From Treponema sp. (lineage in GTDB: Bacteria > Spirochaetota > Spirochaetia > Treponematales > Treponemataceae), in assembly GCA_016293915.1 (NCBI GenBank), contig JAEDCY010000034.1, positions 1-25,821 of the forward strand: a DNA stretch of 25,821 nucleotides, given 5' to 3'. A program made the translations under genes and the position numbers. This document shows, piece by piece, positions 1-7,648 of this stretch; position 1 is the stretch's first letter, and the number at the start of each line of letters is the position of its first letter. The notes under the pieces are model-generated. The model searched no databases and was not told where the DNA came from. It saw nothing but the letters and a program-made list of their open reading frames with translations.

Positions 1-174
<174 letters not shown>

Positions 175-270
175 TATTATTATTTTCACTTATGATTCAC
201 TTCCGTTCCTGATAAATGTGCACCTGTTTTAAGGGTCTTACATTTTATCCTTTGTTTACATTGTTAATAA

Positions 271-383
271 TGCCTGGTGGCCATAGTGGAGAGGTAATAC
301 CCGTTCCCATTCCGAACACGGAAGTCAAGCTCTCTTACGCCGATGATACTGCCTTCGTGGTGGGAAAGTAGGTAGCTGCTGGC
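271..383 (+). rRNA. rrf: 5S ribosomal RNA
   Basis: About 113 nt starting TGCCTGGTGGCCATAGTGGA and containing the conserved CCCGTTCCCATTCCGAACAC block of loops B and C. It follows the 23S end by about 97 nt, the normal order in a bacterial rrn operon. The 3' strand ends GCTGCTGGC and is followed at once by eight T residues (384-391), so the closing helix plus U-tract probably ends the rRNA transcript. The terminal helix pairs imperfectly with this 3' end, so the ends could be off by a few bases. Confidence 0.95.
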
Positions 384-391
384 TTTTTTTT
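384..391 (+). terminator. U-tract after 5S rRNA (rrn operon terminator)
   Basis: Eight T residues directly follow the 5S 3' strand. With the 5S closing helix they form a simple intrinsic terminator. A 16-nt duplicate of this end (GCTGCTGGC plus seven T) recurs at 662-677. Confidence 0.6.
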
Positions 392-704
392 GTCCTAAAA
401 TTATTTTCAGTGTTCTATAAATTTGTGGGCAGGCAGAGAATCTTTCCCGGGACGAACCGAACTCTGGAATTATTATGTGAGATAGATATTGAAGAGATGT
501 CTGGAAATGAAAGCGAGTTTGAGAGCCTGCTCTCAAACTCGGTAGTGAGCGCCAGCGAACGTAGATAGTAGGCCCTGAATCGGAGAGCCGTTAAGACGGA
601 CGCTCCAGTGGAGCGTTCGTTAGGCTCATCCGACTGATGGGGGTGGGAAGCTGTGCTTCACGCTGCTGGCTTTTTTTATTTAACAAAAAATGGCATAATA
701 AGAT
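392..704. other. Intergenic region with strong hairpins, no gene recognised
   Basis: About 310 nt between 5S rRNA and nudC without a plausible reading frame. It holds a perfect 11-bp stem (515-525 with 530-540, loop CCTG), a perfect 7-bp inverted repeat around one base (601-615), CGAACG (556-561) able to pair with CGTTCG (614-619), and GCCAGC (551-556) able to pair with GCTGGC (665-670), followed by seven T residues (671-677). The last 16 nt copy the 5S end. It may be a degenerate repeat cluster or a small structured RNA. I did not recognise tmRNA, SRP RNA, RNase P RNA or tRNA in it. Confidence 0.5.
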
Positions 705-1559
705 ATGATTCAAGATATTTTTCCGGCTAAGTTTTATAATCATTATGAAGAGCAGAGTGCTTACCATGAAGATTTTGCCTTTTTCTTTTCTGAAGGAAAG
801 GTGCTGGTACGTTATAATCAGGAGACACAGGCTCTGATCTTTCCAACCTGCGGAGATTTTTCTTCACAGGGACTTTCACCAACCTATCTTTTTTCTATTG
901 ATAATCAAAAATATTTTCTGATGCCGGAGAAGGCAGGGGTGTCTGCTTGTCTTTCTGATTTTTCCTTTTATACACTTCGTCAGCTGCGCGATATGCCTCT
1001 GGCGCCGGAAGCTAAGGTCTCGCTTTTTGCAGCTTTTTCGGCTTATCACCTTTGGAAATGGTATGATGATAATAAATTCTGCGGGCATTGCGGAAAGCCT
1101 CTGGAACACGATTCTGTTGAACGTGCTCTTTATTGTTCATCTTGTAAATCAAAAATTTATCCGCGTATAAATCCTGCTGTAATCATTGGAATCTTAAATC
1201 AAAATAAAGATAAAATCCTCATAACAAAATATCGTACCGGCTATGCGCATTCTGCTCTGGTTGCGGGCTTTACCGAGTTCGGCGAAACTCTTGAGCAGAC
1301 TGTTGAACGAGAGGTTATGGAAGAGGTTGGCCTTAAGGTAAAAAATATCCGCTATTATAAATCTCAGCCCTGGGCTCTGGCTCAGGATATTCTTGCAGGT
1401 TTTTTCTGCGAGGTTGAGGGCGACGATAAAATCAAAATGGATGAGGGTGAGCTTAAATATGCCGAGTGGGTTAGCCGCGAAGAGCTTGTGCTGCAGCCGA
1501 ATGATTATAGTCTTACGAATGAGATGATGAAGCTTTTTAAGACGGGGACGGCTGTATGA
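705..1559 (+). CDS. nudC: NAD+/NADH pyrophosphatase, Nudix family (NudC-like)
   Basis: A 284-aa protein predicted to hydrolyse NAD(H) to NMN(H) and AMP; NudC relatives can also remove NAD caps from RNA. Residues 1-120 form the variable N-terminal domain. A four-cysteine zinc ribbon follows (Cys126, Cys129, Cys144, Cys147). The Nudix box GX5EX7REXXEEXG lies at 188-209 and is intact (EREVMEEVGL at 201-210). The SQPW motif diagnostic of NADH pyrophosphatases is at 220-223, though the usual following PFP is replaced by ALAQ. The length is close to that of E. coli NudC (257 aa) with a longer N-terminus. The ATG at 705 has no clear Shine-Dalgarno sequence; the ATG at 690 meets a stop after two codons. 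The gene stands alone between the rrn operon and a decayed island. The assignment is firm at family level; substrate preference is inferred. Confidence 0.9.
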   Translation: MIQDIFPAKFYNHYEEQSAYHEDFAFFFSEGKVLVRYNQETQALIFPTCGDFSSQGLSPTYLFSIDNQKYFLMPEKAGVSACLSDFSFYTLRQLRDMPLAPEAKVSLFAAFSAYHLWKWYDDNKFCGHCGKPLEHDSVERALYCSSCKSKIYPRINPAVIIGILNQNKDKILITKYRTGYAHSALVAGFTEFGETLEQTVEREVMEEVGLKVKNIRYYKSQPWALAQDILAGFFCEVEGDDKIKMDEGELKYAEWVSREELVLQPNDYSLTNEMMKLFKTGTAV

Positions 1560-1580
1560 TTTTCAGAAATTTCTTGACAA

Positions 1581-1779
1581 GGAGGTGACCAATAAGTTTA
1601 TCTCCTGGTGTCATTCCGAACTTGTTTCGGAATTTATAGCTCTAAATGTAGTGTAGATGCTGAAACATAGGGAGCGACACTGCATAGCAGTGTAAAAACA
1701 GTCCAGTGGACTGTTTTTAGCGAGTCTCCGAGCAGCTATGCTGCGAAGGTTCAGCATGACAATACTTTTTAGACAGCCC
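1581..1779 (-). mobile_element. MITE-like element, copy A (full length, about 199 bp)
   Basis: This is the reverse complement of the element at 12007-12206. Its right end (1762-1779, read on the minus strand) is GGGCTGTCTAAAAAGTATT. The left end (1581-1596, GGAGGTGACCAATAAG) is a degenerate form of the inverted terminus seen intact at 14019-14034. Internal parts are a 21-bp hairpin with loop CTTGT (1613-1633), a small hairpin ACTGC/GCAGT (1680-1692), a palindrome with 12-nt arms flanked by A and T tracts (1694-1718), and the hairpin GCAGC/GCTGC (1731-1743). No transposase is encoded, so it is non-autonomous. The helix-turn-helix frame of a tetR remnant starts right at its right end, suggesting it sits where the start of that gene was. 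Confidence 0.75.
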
Positions 1780-2180
1780 AAGAAATAAGTATCCGGAAAA
1801 AAGCTGAACAACTGATAATCTCGGTGGCGGCAAAGCTTTTTCTGGAAAAAGGGTATGAAAATACCTCGCTCAACGACATTATCAAAAATCTTGGAGGACT
1901 CACAAAAGGCGCAATTTACAGTCATTTTAAGTCCAAAGAGGAGATTTTCAGGCTGTAATTTACCAGATGTCGGCTTTTTCTGATGATGCAATCGAAGAGA
2001 TTATTAAATCTGATCAGCTGAACGGTGGCAGGATTGATTATTCGGAAAATCCGAGAATGCTTTATGCGCTTTTGCTGGAGCTGAAGGATGAAGAGGCACC
2101 CCTTTTCATCTATGATGGCACCATTTAATCTGGATATACTGGATGAAGAACTGGTGGAAAAAAATAAAAATCTGAGCTGA
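1780..2180 (+). pseudogene. TetR-family regulator remnant (5' truncated, frameshifted)
   Basis: Reading in the frame of 1794 gives a typical TetR DNA-binding domain: an AEQLIISVAAKLFLEKGYEN segment, a recognition-helix segment containing GLTKGAIYSHF, then SKEEIF, ending at a stop near 1958. Shifting frame at about 1951 recovers a further 59 codons (AVIYQMSAFSDDAIEEIIKS and onward) to a stop at 2126. A second shift near 2103 gives MMAPFNLDILDEELVEKNKN to a stop at 2178. No start codon remains: the MITE-like element occupies the place of the first codons. The ligand-binding domain is cut short by a GC-rich patch at 2181. Two frameshifts plus both ends lost mean it is not functional. It may once have regulated the exporter and CPBP genes decaying beside it. 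Confidence 0.85.
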
Positions 2181-2290
2181 GATGCGCGCCAAGCATGGAG
2201 CCCCTTGCCGACCGCAGGGAGCGGGTAGCGACCCGCGACCGAGGACGGTGAGCGTTAGCGAAGGGCGGAACGCGTTTTGGACGGAGATTC
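2181..2290. repeat. GC-rich patch, probable inserted repeat
   Basis: About 110 nt much richer in G and C than its surroundings, with a perfect hairpin GCGGGT-AGCG-ACCCGC at 2221-2236. The 15-mer at 2248-2262 (GTGAGCGTTAGCGAA) matches 545-559 (GTGAGCGCCAGCGAA) at 13 of 15 positions, so part of it is a dispersed sequence. It separates the tetR remnant from the CPBP pseudogene and has no credible reading frame. Confidence 0.45.
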
Positions 2291-2317
2291 TGCGCTGGAA
2301 ATAAATGGGGCTTTATT

Positions 2318-3031
2318 ATGGAAAATAAAATTACAAAATAGAAGAAAGAAATTTTCCGCATTATTACAATTCTTGTTACTACAATTGTAAAATACATTGA
2401 GTTTTTATTTATCCGTACTGACCAGACGATAATTGCAGACAATGTAATCACAAAAATTTTCTGCATTATTGCAACTCTGGTCGCTATGAAAATCTGCGGG
2501 CTAAAGCTGGCGGATATTGGTCTGAAATTAAAAAACACTTTTAAGTATGTAGTCTGCGGTTTTGGACTTGTTTTTTTTACCTTTACAATTTCTTATGGTC
2601 TTGAAGTGGCCTTGCTTGCAGAGGAAGGTATGTTCCGCGGTTTTATTCTTAAAGTTGTGACTGAGCGCAGTGGCTTTAAAACTGGAAATTACCTTCAGGC
2701 TTTTCTTTTTGGAATCTGGCATATTGTTATGTGCGTACTGGGCGTTTATGACGGGCAGATGTCTGTAGGGCAGGCTGTGATTTTTGCAGTGGGTTATGTT
2801 GTGCTCGCCGGCATTCTTGCTCTTGAATGGGGAACCTGTGTGAGCATGACGGGCGTGCTTTGAGTTGGACTTTCAGAACACTTCTATAATAACTTCATCG
2901 GAAACTTTCTGCACGTTGTAAGCAGTATTGGTACAGATGAATTTCAGATTATCAGAATTGTGCTTTCAAACTTCCTTTCGTTAGGAATCGTTCTCCTGAT
3001 ATTTACAGAAAGATTTTGCTTCAGGATTTGA
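2318..3031 (+). pseudogene. CPBP-family intramembrane protease, two in-frame stops
   Basis: One continuous frame of 237 codons from the ATG at 2318 is broken by TAG at 2339-2341 (codon 8) and TGA at 2861-2863. Around these stops the CPBP (Abi/CAAX protease) motifs are intact: EEGMFRG (motif 1, EExxxR), FGIWH (motif 2, FxxxH) and, after the TGA, GLSEHFYNNF (motif 3, HxxxN). Both stops sit in otherwise conserved, gap-free sequence, so each is explained by a single base change (the TGA probably from TGG). Hydrophobic stretches fit a multi-pass membrane protein. An ATG at 2486 could still give a 125-aa piece, but it would lack motif 3. Family assignment is good; loss of function is likely but not certain, since readthrough cannot be excluded from sequence alone. 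Confidence 0.75.
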
Positions 3032-3213
3032 AGAGCAAAATGAGCTACCGTGCGGACTTTGTAATTTTAAATATCGGAATGATAGTTTCGAATCTGGTTG
3101 GCTTTGTGACTTTCTATATTCTCTTTCAGAACTTTCCGTCTATCAACGGCTGGACAATCTACGAGATGCTTTTTCTTTACGGCTTTTCGCTCGTTGCCCT
3201 TACTCCGGTTTAG
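3016..3213 (+). pseudogene. ABC-2 type permease, N-terminal fragment
   Basis: A 65-aa piece that aligns by eye with the N-terminus of ABC-2 permeases of the PF06182 type: YRADFVILNIGMIVSNLVGF for the first membrane helix, then an amphipathic loop and GWTIYEMLFLYGF, a typical motif of this family. Full-length members are about 260 aa, so about three quarters is missing. The following plus-strand text at about 3214-3300 (PLLSWLSPLIGL, then a stop at 3278-3280) could be the C-terminal end of the same protein after an internal deletion. Its start overlaps the end of the CPBP pseudogene by 16 nt. It is a dead exporter subunit beside other gene remains. Confidence 0.65.
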
Positions 3214-3382
3214 TGCCGCTGCTCTCCTGGCTCTCGCCACTCATCGGCCTTCCTTCCCGCGTGCCTTATGCCTTTATGTAATTTTGGTATAAGCGGTTAT
3301 TTGCGGGAGCCCGTCAGAACTTTTTATTTTCCACTTCCCCACATCATTATAAATCACTATAATCAATCTATCACGAAAAAAT

Positions 3383-3408
3383 AGATTCCGGGTCAAGCCC
3401 GGAATGAC
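3383..3408 (+). repeat. REP-like palindrome
   Basis: An 8-bp stem (3385-3392 with 3398-3405) around the loop TCAAG, flanked by AG and GAC. It is the same scaffold as the palindromes at 10187-10209 and 10222-10244 and the 3' hairpin of the MITE-like element, with different stem bases. It lies 21 nt upstream of lysC, so it would be in the leader of any lysC mRNA starting near the TATAAT-like sequence at 3358-3363. Confidence 0.7.
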
Positions 3409-3428
3409 GGTGTTTTAAGGAATAATCT

Positions 3429-4754
3429 ATGATAGTAATGAAATTCGGTGGCTCATCTGTAGCCAATGCAGAGAGAATCAAGCATGTTGCTTCTATTATA
3501 AAGGCTTATCAGGACAAACGCCCGGCAGTTGTTCTTTCTGCTATGGGTGACACTACCGACCATCTTCTTGAGGCGGCTGACAAGGCTGTAGAAGGTGTGG
3601 TTGATGTTGCGGGAGTTGCAAAGCTCCATGAAGATACAGCTGCTGAGCTTGGAATTAATATTGAAACAATTCAGGCTCTTTTGACTGAATTAAAACAGCT
3701 GCTCACCGGAATTTCAATGCTTAAAGAAATCTCTAAACGTTCACGTGACTATCTTGTTTCTTTTGGCGAGCGTATGTCTGTACGCATGATGGCGGTATAT
3801 CTTGAATCTCAGGGAATCCCTGCAAAGTTTTATGATGCCTGGGATATCGGAATTGTATCTGACTCAAACTATATGTCTGCTGAGCTTTTGGACGAGGTTT
3901 GGGAAAATATTCCTGCTCACTTGGGCGGCTACAAGAACGGCTCAGACAATCACATTCCTATTGTAACTGGTTTTATTGCAAAGGATAAAAAAGGAAATAT
4001 TACAACTCTCGGACGTGGTGGTTCTGATCTTACTGCAACTATGATTGGTGCTGCTATGCGTGCCGAAGAGGTTCAGACCTGGAAGGATGTAGATGGTATT
4101 CTTACTACAGACCCTCGCGTAGTAAAAGAGGCTAAGCCTGTTCCTGAGGTTACTTATGAAGAAGCCCAGGAGCTTGCAATGTTCGGCGCTCAGGTTCTGC
4201 ATCCCCGCTCAATGCTGCCTGTCCGCAAGACCGGAACCCCTGTCCGCGTTAAGAACTCTTACAACATCACAAGCCCGGGCAGTATAATAGTAGAAAAGCA
4301 CAACGGCAAGGTTCCTCCTGTTTGTGCAATCACAACTGTAAAGCACATTACTTTGATTGATATTGTTTCTTCCCGTATGCTTGGTGCTGCAGGCTTCCTT
4401 GCCCACATCTTCAATAACTTCCTTAAGTGGAATATCAGTATTGATGTAATTGCGACTTCTGAGGTTTCTGTATCTCTGACTGTAAATACAAAGGCTGATC
4501 TTACCGGCCTTGTTGCAGACCTAGAGCAGGCAAGTCAGGTTTCTGTTCGCAAGGATAAGGCAATTGTTACAATTATCTGCGACGCTGCACACTCAAGCGC
4601 AATTCTTGCCAGTGGCTTTGATGCTCTTGCTGATGAAGGAATCAACGTTCAGATGATTTCTCAGGGTGCCAGCAAAGTTAACATCAGTATGATTGTAGAT
4701 GATGAAGAGGCTGACCGCACTGTTCAGATTCTTCATAACGCATATTTCAGCTGA
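3429..4754 (+). CDS. lysC: Aspartokinase, monofunctional (LysC type)
   Basis: A 441-aa aspartate kinase catalysing ATP-dependent phosphorylation of L-aspartate, the first step towards lysine/diaminopimelate, threonine and methionine. The N-terminal amino-acid kinase domain opens with KFGGSS (5-10) and contains GRGGSD (195-200). The C-terminal part from about residue 305 carries two ACT domains; SSRMLGAAGFLAHIFNNF and IDVIATSEVSVSLTV strongly recall E. coli LysC, where these segments bind the inhibitor lysine. There is no fused homoserine dehydrogenase, so it is monofunctional. The start is supported by AAGGA at 3417-3421, seven bases upstream. dapB, from the same pathway, lies 1.4 kb downstream with an HD-GYP gene between. 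Feedback inhibition by lysine is inferred from the resemblance, not shown. Confidence 0.95.
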   Translation: MIVMKFGGSSVANAERIKHVASIIKAYQDKRPAVVLSAMGDTTDHLLEAADKAVEGVVDVAGVAKLHEDTAAELGINIETIQALLTELKQLLTGISMLKEISKRSRDYLVSFGERMSVRMMAVYLESQGIPAKFYDAWDIGIVSDSNYMSAELLDEVWENIPAHLGGYKNGSDNHIPIVTGFIAKDKKGNITTLGRGGSDLTATMIGAAMRAEEVQTWKDVDGILTTDPRVVKEAKPVPEVTYEEAQELAMFGAQVLHPRSMLPVRKTGTPVRVKNSYNITSPGSIIVEKHNGKVPPVCAITTVKHITLIDIVSSRMLGAAGFLAHIFNNFLKWNISIDVIATSEVSVSLTVNTKADLTGLVADLEQASQVSVRKDKAIVTIICDAAHSSAILASGFDALADEGINVQMISQGASKVNISMIVDDEEADRTVQILHNAYFS

Positions 4755-4775
4755 TTTAGTTAAGAAATATTTCGG

Positions 4776-4805
4776 ATGACAGTTATCTATATTATGATGT
4801 ATACT
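4776..4805 (+). promoter_or_regulatory. Putative promoter of the HD-GYP gene
   Basis: A -35-like ATGACA (4776-4781; 5 of 6 match TTGACA), an 18-nt spacer, and a -10-like TATACT (4800-4805; 5 of 6 match TATAAT). Transcription would start at about 4811-4814, at or next to the ATG at 4814, which has no Shine-Dalgarno sequence. This suggests a leaderless or nearly leaderless mRNA. Confidence 0.5.
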
Positions 4806-4813
4806 CTTAAATA

Positions 4814-6106
4814 ATGAATGATAATACTGAATTGTTTTTTAACGAGAATATTCGATCAGTTAATAAAGTTGTAGAAATTCTCCTTTTGACCTGCGCTGTT
4901 GTACCTCTTGCTTTTTGCGTTTTAACGCTTCTCGGAATCTGGCGTGTTCCTCATGACTATTCTGCATTGATGTTTTCTTACAGTGTGTTTAGTTTTTTTG
5001 TAGCTCATGGATTAAACCGTTTTCCAAAAACTCAAAAAATAGGTATGTATTTTGGCATAATAGCCGCAGCAGGTTTTGTTGAACTTCTTGCCGTTAAAAA
5101 TATCATTCAGGTTAATATCACTTATGCTGTAGTTCCTTTTTTAAGTTGTCTGTATTTTAATAAGAAGGTTACCATAACTTCTACAATCACAGGCTTTGCT
5201 CTTATGGTTTTTGCCCTCTTTGTAAGATCAAAAACTGTTCTTACAGTTATGGCAACTGATGTTCAGGTGCATAATCCCCATACCTGGTTTATTTCAACTC
5301 TTGTTGGTTATAGTATTGAGTTCCTTTTTATTTTCCTTCTTGCTTTAACAATGGCAAACAGGTCTCATAAGGCTATTGAGCTTCTTCATACTCAGAATGT
5401 AAATCTTAAGAATACTCAGGATATGATTATCGGATTTGTTGCAAGCTGTCTTGGTAGTCACGATCTTTTTACCGGCCGCCATGTACAGCATACAAAGCAT
5501 TATGTAAAGATTATTGCGACAAAACTGCGTGATTTTGGTTACTACACAGACGTTTTGACTGATGAAACAATTCACCTGTATGAAACTGCAGCCTTCCTTC
5601 ATGATATCGGCAAGATTCATATTCCTGAAGGTGTACTGAACAAGATTGGAAAGTTTACTGAGGAAGATTATAAGGTAATGAAAACTCATCCTGTTGAAGG
5701 AAAGAGACTTCTGGAACAGTTGCCGAAAATCGGTGACGGCCGCTTTAACCAGATTGCAATTGATATGGCCTTTACTCATCATGAAAAATGGGATGGAACC
5801 GGATATCCACGTGGCTTAAAGGGGAAAGAAATTCCGCTTTCCGGCCGCATTATGGCAGCTGCGGATGTTATGGATGCTTTAATAAGTAAACGTCTTTACA
5901 AAGAGCAATTTACAATTAACGAAGCAATTAAAATCTTTAACGAATCAACAGAAAAACAGTTTGAACCCTGCATTGTAGAAGCAACAAAAGCCTGTCAGGA
6001 AGAGATTGAAGAGCTTGCAAGAACATTTAAAAAGCAGGAAGCTGAATCAGAAAAAGAAGAAGTTGAATGGTGGGAAAACTACCATAATTCTATGAAAAAA
6101 ATATGA
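4814..6106 (+). CDS. Membrane-bound HD-GYP domain protein, probable c-di-GMP phosphodiesterase
   Basis: A 430-aa protein. About six hydrophobic segments fill residues 20-180 (roughly 20-43, 49-66, 76-94, 102-115, 120-137, 158-180), forming an integral membrane sensor with no recognised ligand domain. The cytoplasmic C-terminal domain is a complete HD-GYP: GRHVQHT (221-227), the catalytic pair His263-Asp264 in FLHDIGKIHIP, and HHEKWDGTGYP (322-332), which contains the GYP signature, followed by AAADVMDAL. HD-GYP proteins hydrolyse cyclic di-GMP to pGpG or GMP, so this one probably couples a membrane signal to second-messenger breakdown. The last 40 residues are charged and possibly coiled-coil. 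No ribosome binding site precedes the ATG. It sits between two lysine-pathway genes, with no obvious link to them. Confidence 0.92.
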   Translation: MNDNTELFFNENIRSVNKVVEILLLTCAVVPLAFCVLTLLGIWRVPHDYSALMFSYSVFSFFVAHGLNRFPKTQKIGMYFGIIAAAGFVELLAVKNIIQVNITYAVVPFLSCLYFNKKVTITSTITGFALMVFALFVRSKTVLTVMATDVQVHNPHTWFISTLVGYSIEFLFIFLLALTMANRSHKAIELLHTQNVNLKNTQDMIIGFVASCLGSHDLFTGRHVQHTKHYVKIIATKLRDFGYYTDVLTDETIHLYETAAFLHDIGKIHIPEGVLNKIGKFTEEDYKVMKTHPVEGKRLLEQLPKIGDGRFNQIAIDMAFTHHEKWDGTGYPRGLKGKEIPLSGRIMAAADVMDALISKRLYKEQFTINEAIKIFNESTEKQFEPCIVEATKACQEEIEELARTFKKQEAESEKEEVEWWENYHNSMKKI

Positions 6107-6130
6107 AACTTAAATAAGGAGAAACCCGCT

Positions 6131-6910
6131 ATGAAGATTGCATTGGTTGGTTACGGAAAAATGGGACACATGATTGAGCAGGCTGCCAAGCGTGCCGGTC
6201 ATGAGGTTGTTACAACTATAGATGTTATGGCAGAGGATGCTAAAGTAAAAATTGCTGCCGGTGATACAGATTCAATTGTGCGCGCTGTAAAATCAAACGG
6301 GGCAGAGGGAATTATTGAGTTTACTCACCCGACTGCGGTTATTGCAAATGTTCGCGCACTTTTGCCGCTGGGACTTCCTCTTGTTGTGGGAACTACAGGC
6401 TGGAATGATAAGCATGCTGAAATTGAGGCTTATGCAAAAGAGGTTGGCGGAACTGTAATGACTGCCGGTAATTTTTCTATCGGCGTAAATATGTTCTATA
6501 AAATTGTGGAAGAAGCTGCAAAAATCATGTCTGAATATAAGGATTATGATGTTGCCACCTGGGAAATGCACCACAATCAGAAGGCTGACAGTCCTAGTGG
6601 AACTGCTTTGGAAATTGCCCGCCGTGTTCAGATGGGCTATAAAGATAAAACAGAAATTGTAACAGATGCTTTTCATGAAAGACCAGTTGCAAACCAGCTT
6701 CATGTAAGTTCAACCCGCTGCGGTAATGTTCCTGGAACTCATAAGGTTTTCTTTGATGGAACAGCCGACACAATCGAACTTACTCACACAGCAAGAAGCC
6801 GCGAAGGCTTTGCAGTTGGCGCGGTTGAATCACTTATAAAACTTGATGCAGCCCTTAAGAGCGGCAAAGTAAAACGCGGCGGCCTCTACGGCTGGGATGA
6901 TATCTACTAG
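6131..6910 (+). CDS. dapB: 4-hydroxy-tetrahydrodipicolinate reductase
   Basis: A 259-aa enzyme reducing 4-hydroxy-tetrahydrodipicolinate with NAD(P)H in the diaminopimelate/lysine pathway, in the cytoplasm. The N-terminal Rossmann fold starts with VGYGKMG (6-12). VGTTGW (86-91) is the conserved cofactor-proximal loop. The catalytic segment HHNQKADSPSGTA (147-159) contains the His-His pair and Lys151, matching the family pattern. The length is normal (E. coli DapB has 273 aa). AAGGAG at 6116-6121, nine bases upstream, supports the start. It follows the HD-GYP gene by 24 nt and may be co-transcribed with it. Its stop overlaps the end of the convergent gene on the minus strand by 4 nt. Confidence 0.96.
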   Translation: MKIALVGYGKMGHMIEQAAKRAGHEVVTTIDVMAEDAKVKIAAGDTDSIVRAVKSNGAEGIIEFTHPTAVIANVRALLPLGLPLVVGTTGWNDKHAEIEAYAKEVGGTVMTAGNFSIGVNMFYKIVEEAAKIMSEYKDYDVATWEMHHNQKADSPSGTALEIARRVQMGYKDKTEIVTDAFHERPVANQLHVSSTRCGNVPGTHKVFFDGTADTIELTHTARSREGFAVGAVESLIKLDAALKSGKVKRGGLYGWDDIY

Positions 6911-7590
6911 CGGATCATAAGGATATTCGAACACGCTATGAGAATTTGTGAAGCAACCAGAAGGTTGTATCTTATTCTTCCGGCGTGTTTTATATTTAAC
7001 TTTGTTGTATTTATAAAATGGAATGAAACAAGAAACGCATAAAGTGTTGTTCCTGCAAATAATATAATTGAATTAGCGGTTCGTTCCCAACACAAAAATA
7101 TCAGTGAACAGAAGTGCAGGTGAGTAACTAAAAGAAAACTGATTGCAAAAGCAAAATAAAACTTGATTTCTTGTTTTCCAGAAAAAATGCAGGAAGTAAT
7201 AATTATTGCTGCATATATTCCAGATGCCAGTATGTAAAACCATGCTGGTACAGAATTAATCTTAAAAATAGAATTATAAAGCGTAATCCAGCAGACGATG
7301 TTTCCCAATGAAGCTATTTTTCCTAGAATTCTTAAGCTTCTGATTTTTTCAAAAGCAAGAAAAGCTGTGGAAATTGAAATAAGAATAAAAGCAGCCACAG
7401 AAACAATTATTATATGAAAAGAGTCTGGAAGATAGTTTGTGAGACGCAGAATAATAATTGTGCCGGCCAGGGGGAGTGTGAGACATACACAAGTTTTTTG
7501 AAGGATAATAAGTTTTTTTAAATTTGCAAAAATTATAAGTCCATAATTGATTATAAAAAGTGCAAGTAAAATCCAGTCTGCAATAGTCAT
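6907..7590 (-). CDS. Integral membrane protein, possibly YhhN-like
   Basis: A 227-aa, very hydrophobic protein with seven or eight predicted membrane helices and short loops, and no soluble domain. The arrangement of helices and the C-terminal pattern (a GTTLYAFLVSFHF segment, then LLVASQILIACSN) resemble the YhhN/TMEM86 family, some members of which are lysoplasmalogenases. The resemblance is weak and from memory, and the acidic residues expected in a YhhN active site are not clearly present. The start is supported by GGAG about eight bases upstream on the minus strand. It is a lone gene, convergent with dapB and divergent from oadG. The function is unknown. Confidence 0.6.
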   Translation of the reverse strand: MTIADWILLALFIINYGLIIFANLKKLIILQKTCVCLTLPLAGTIIILRLTNYLPDSFHIIIVSVAAFILISISTAFLAFEKIRSLRILGKIASLGNIVCWITLYNSIFKINSVPAWFYILASGIYAAIIITSCIFSGKQEIKFYFAFAISFLLVTHLHFCSLIFLCWERTANSIILFAGTTLYAFLVSFHFINTTKLNIKHAGRIRYNLLVASQILIACSNILMIR

Positions 7591-7619
7591 TGTGTATGCT
7601 CCATATATTAGTTTTTATA

Positions 7620-7648
7620 ATTCTAACATAGAAAATGTTTTCTGTGAA
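7620..7648 (-). promoter_or_regulatory. Putative promoter of the minus-strand membrane protein
   Basis: Read on the minus strand: TTCACA (7648-7643), a 17-nt spacer, TAGAAT (7625-7620). The predicted start of transcription is about 20 nt upstream of the ATG at 7590. It lies back to back with the oadG promoter. Confidence 0.45.

Noticed and set aside
264..536. 90-codon minus-strand open frame across the 5S rRNA
   Set aside because: It is antisense to a clear rRNA gene and has no recognisable protein features or ribosome binding site.
1581..1779. Target-site duplication around the MITE-like copies
   Set aside because: The flanks of copies A and B do not show a convincing direct repeat, so no duplication length is claimed.
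1611..1991. 126-codon minus-strand open frame
   Set aside because: It runs through the MITE-like element and antisense to the tetR helix-turn-helix; low-complexity and unlike a real protein.
2125..2538. 137-codon minus-strand open frame
   Set aside because: It crosses the GC-rich patch and is antisense to the CPBP pseudogene, whose motifs make the plus strand the coding one.
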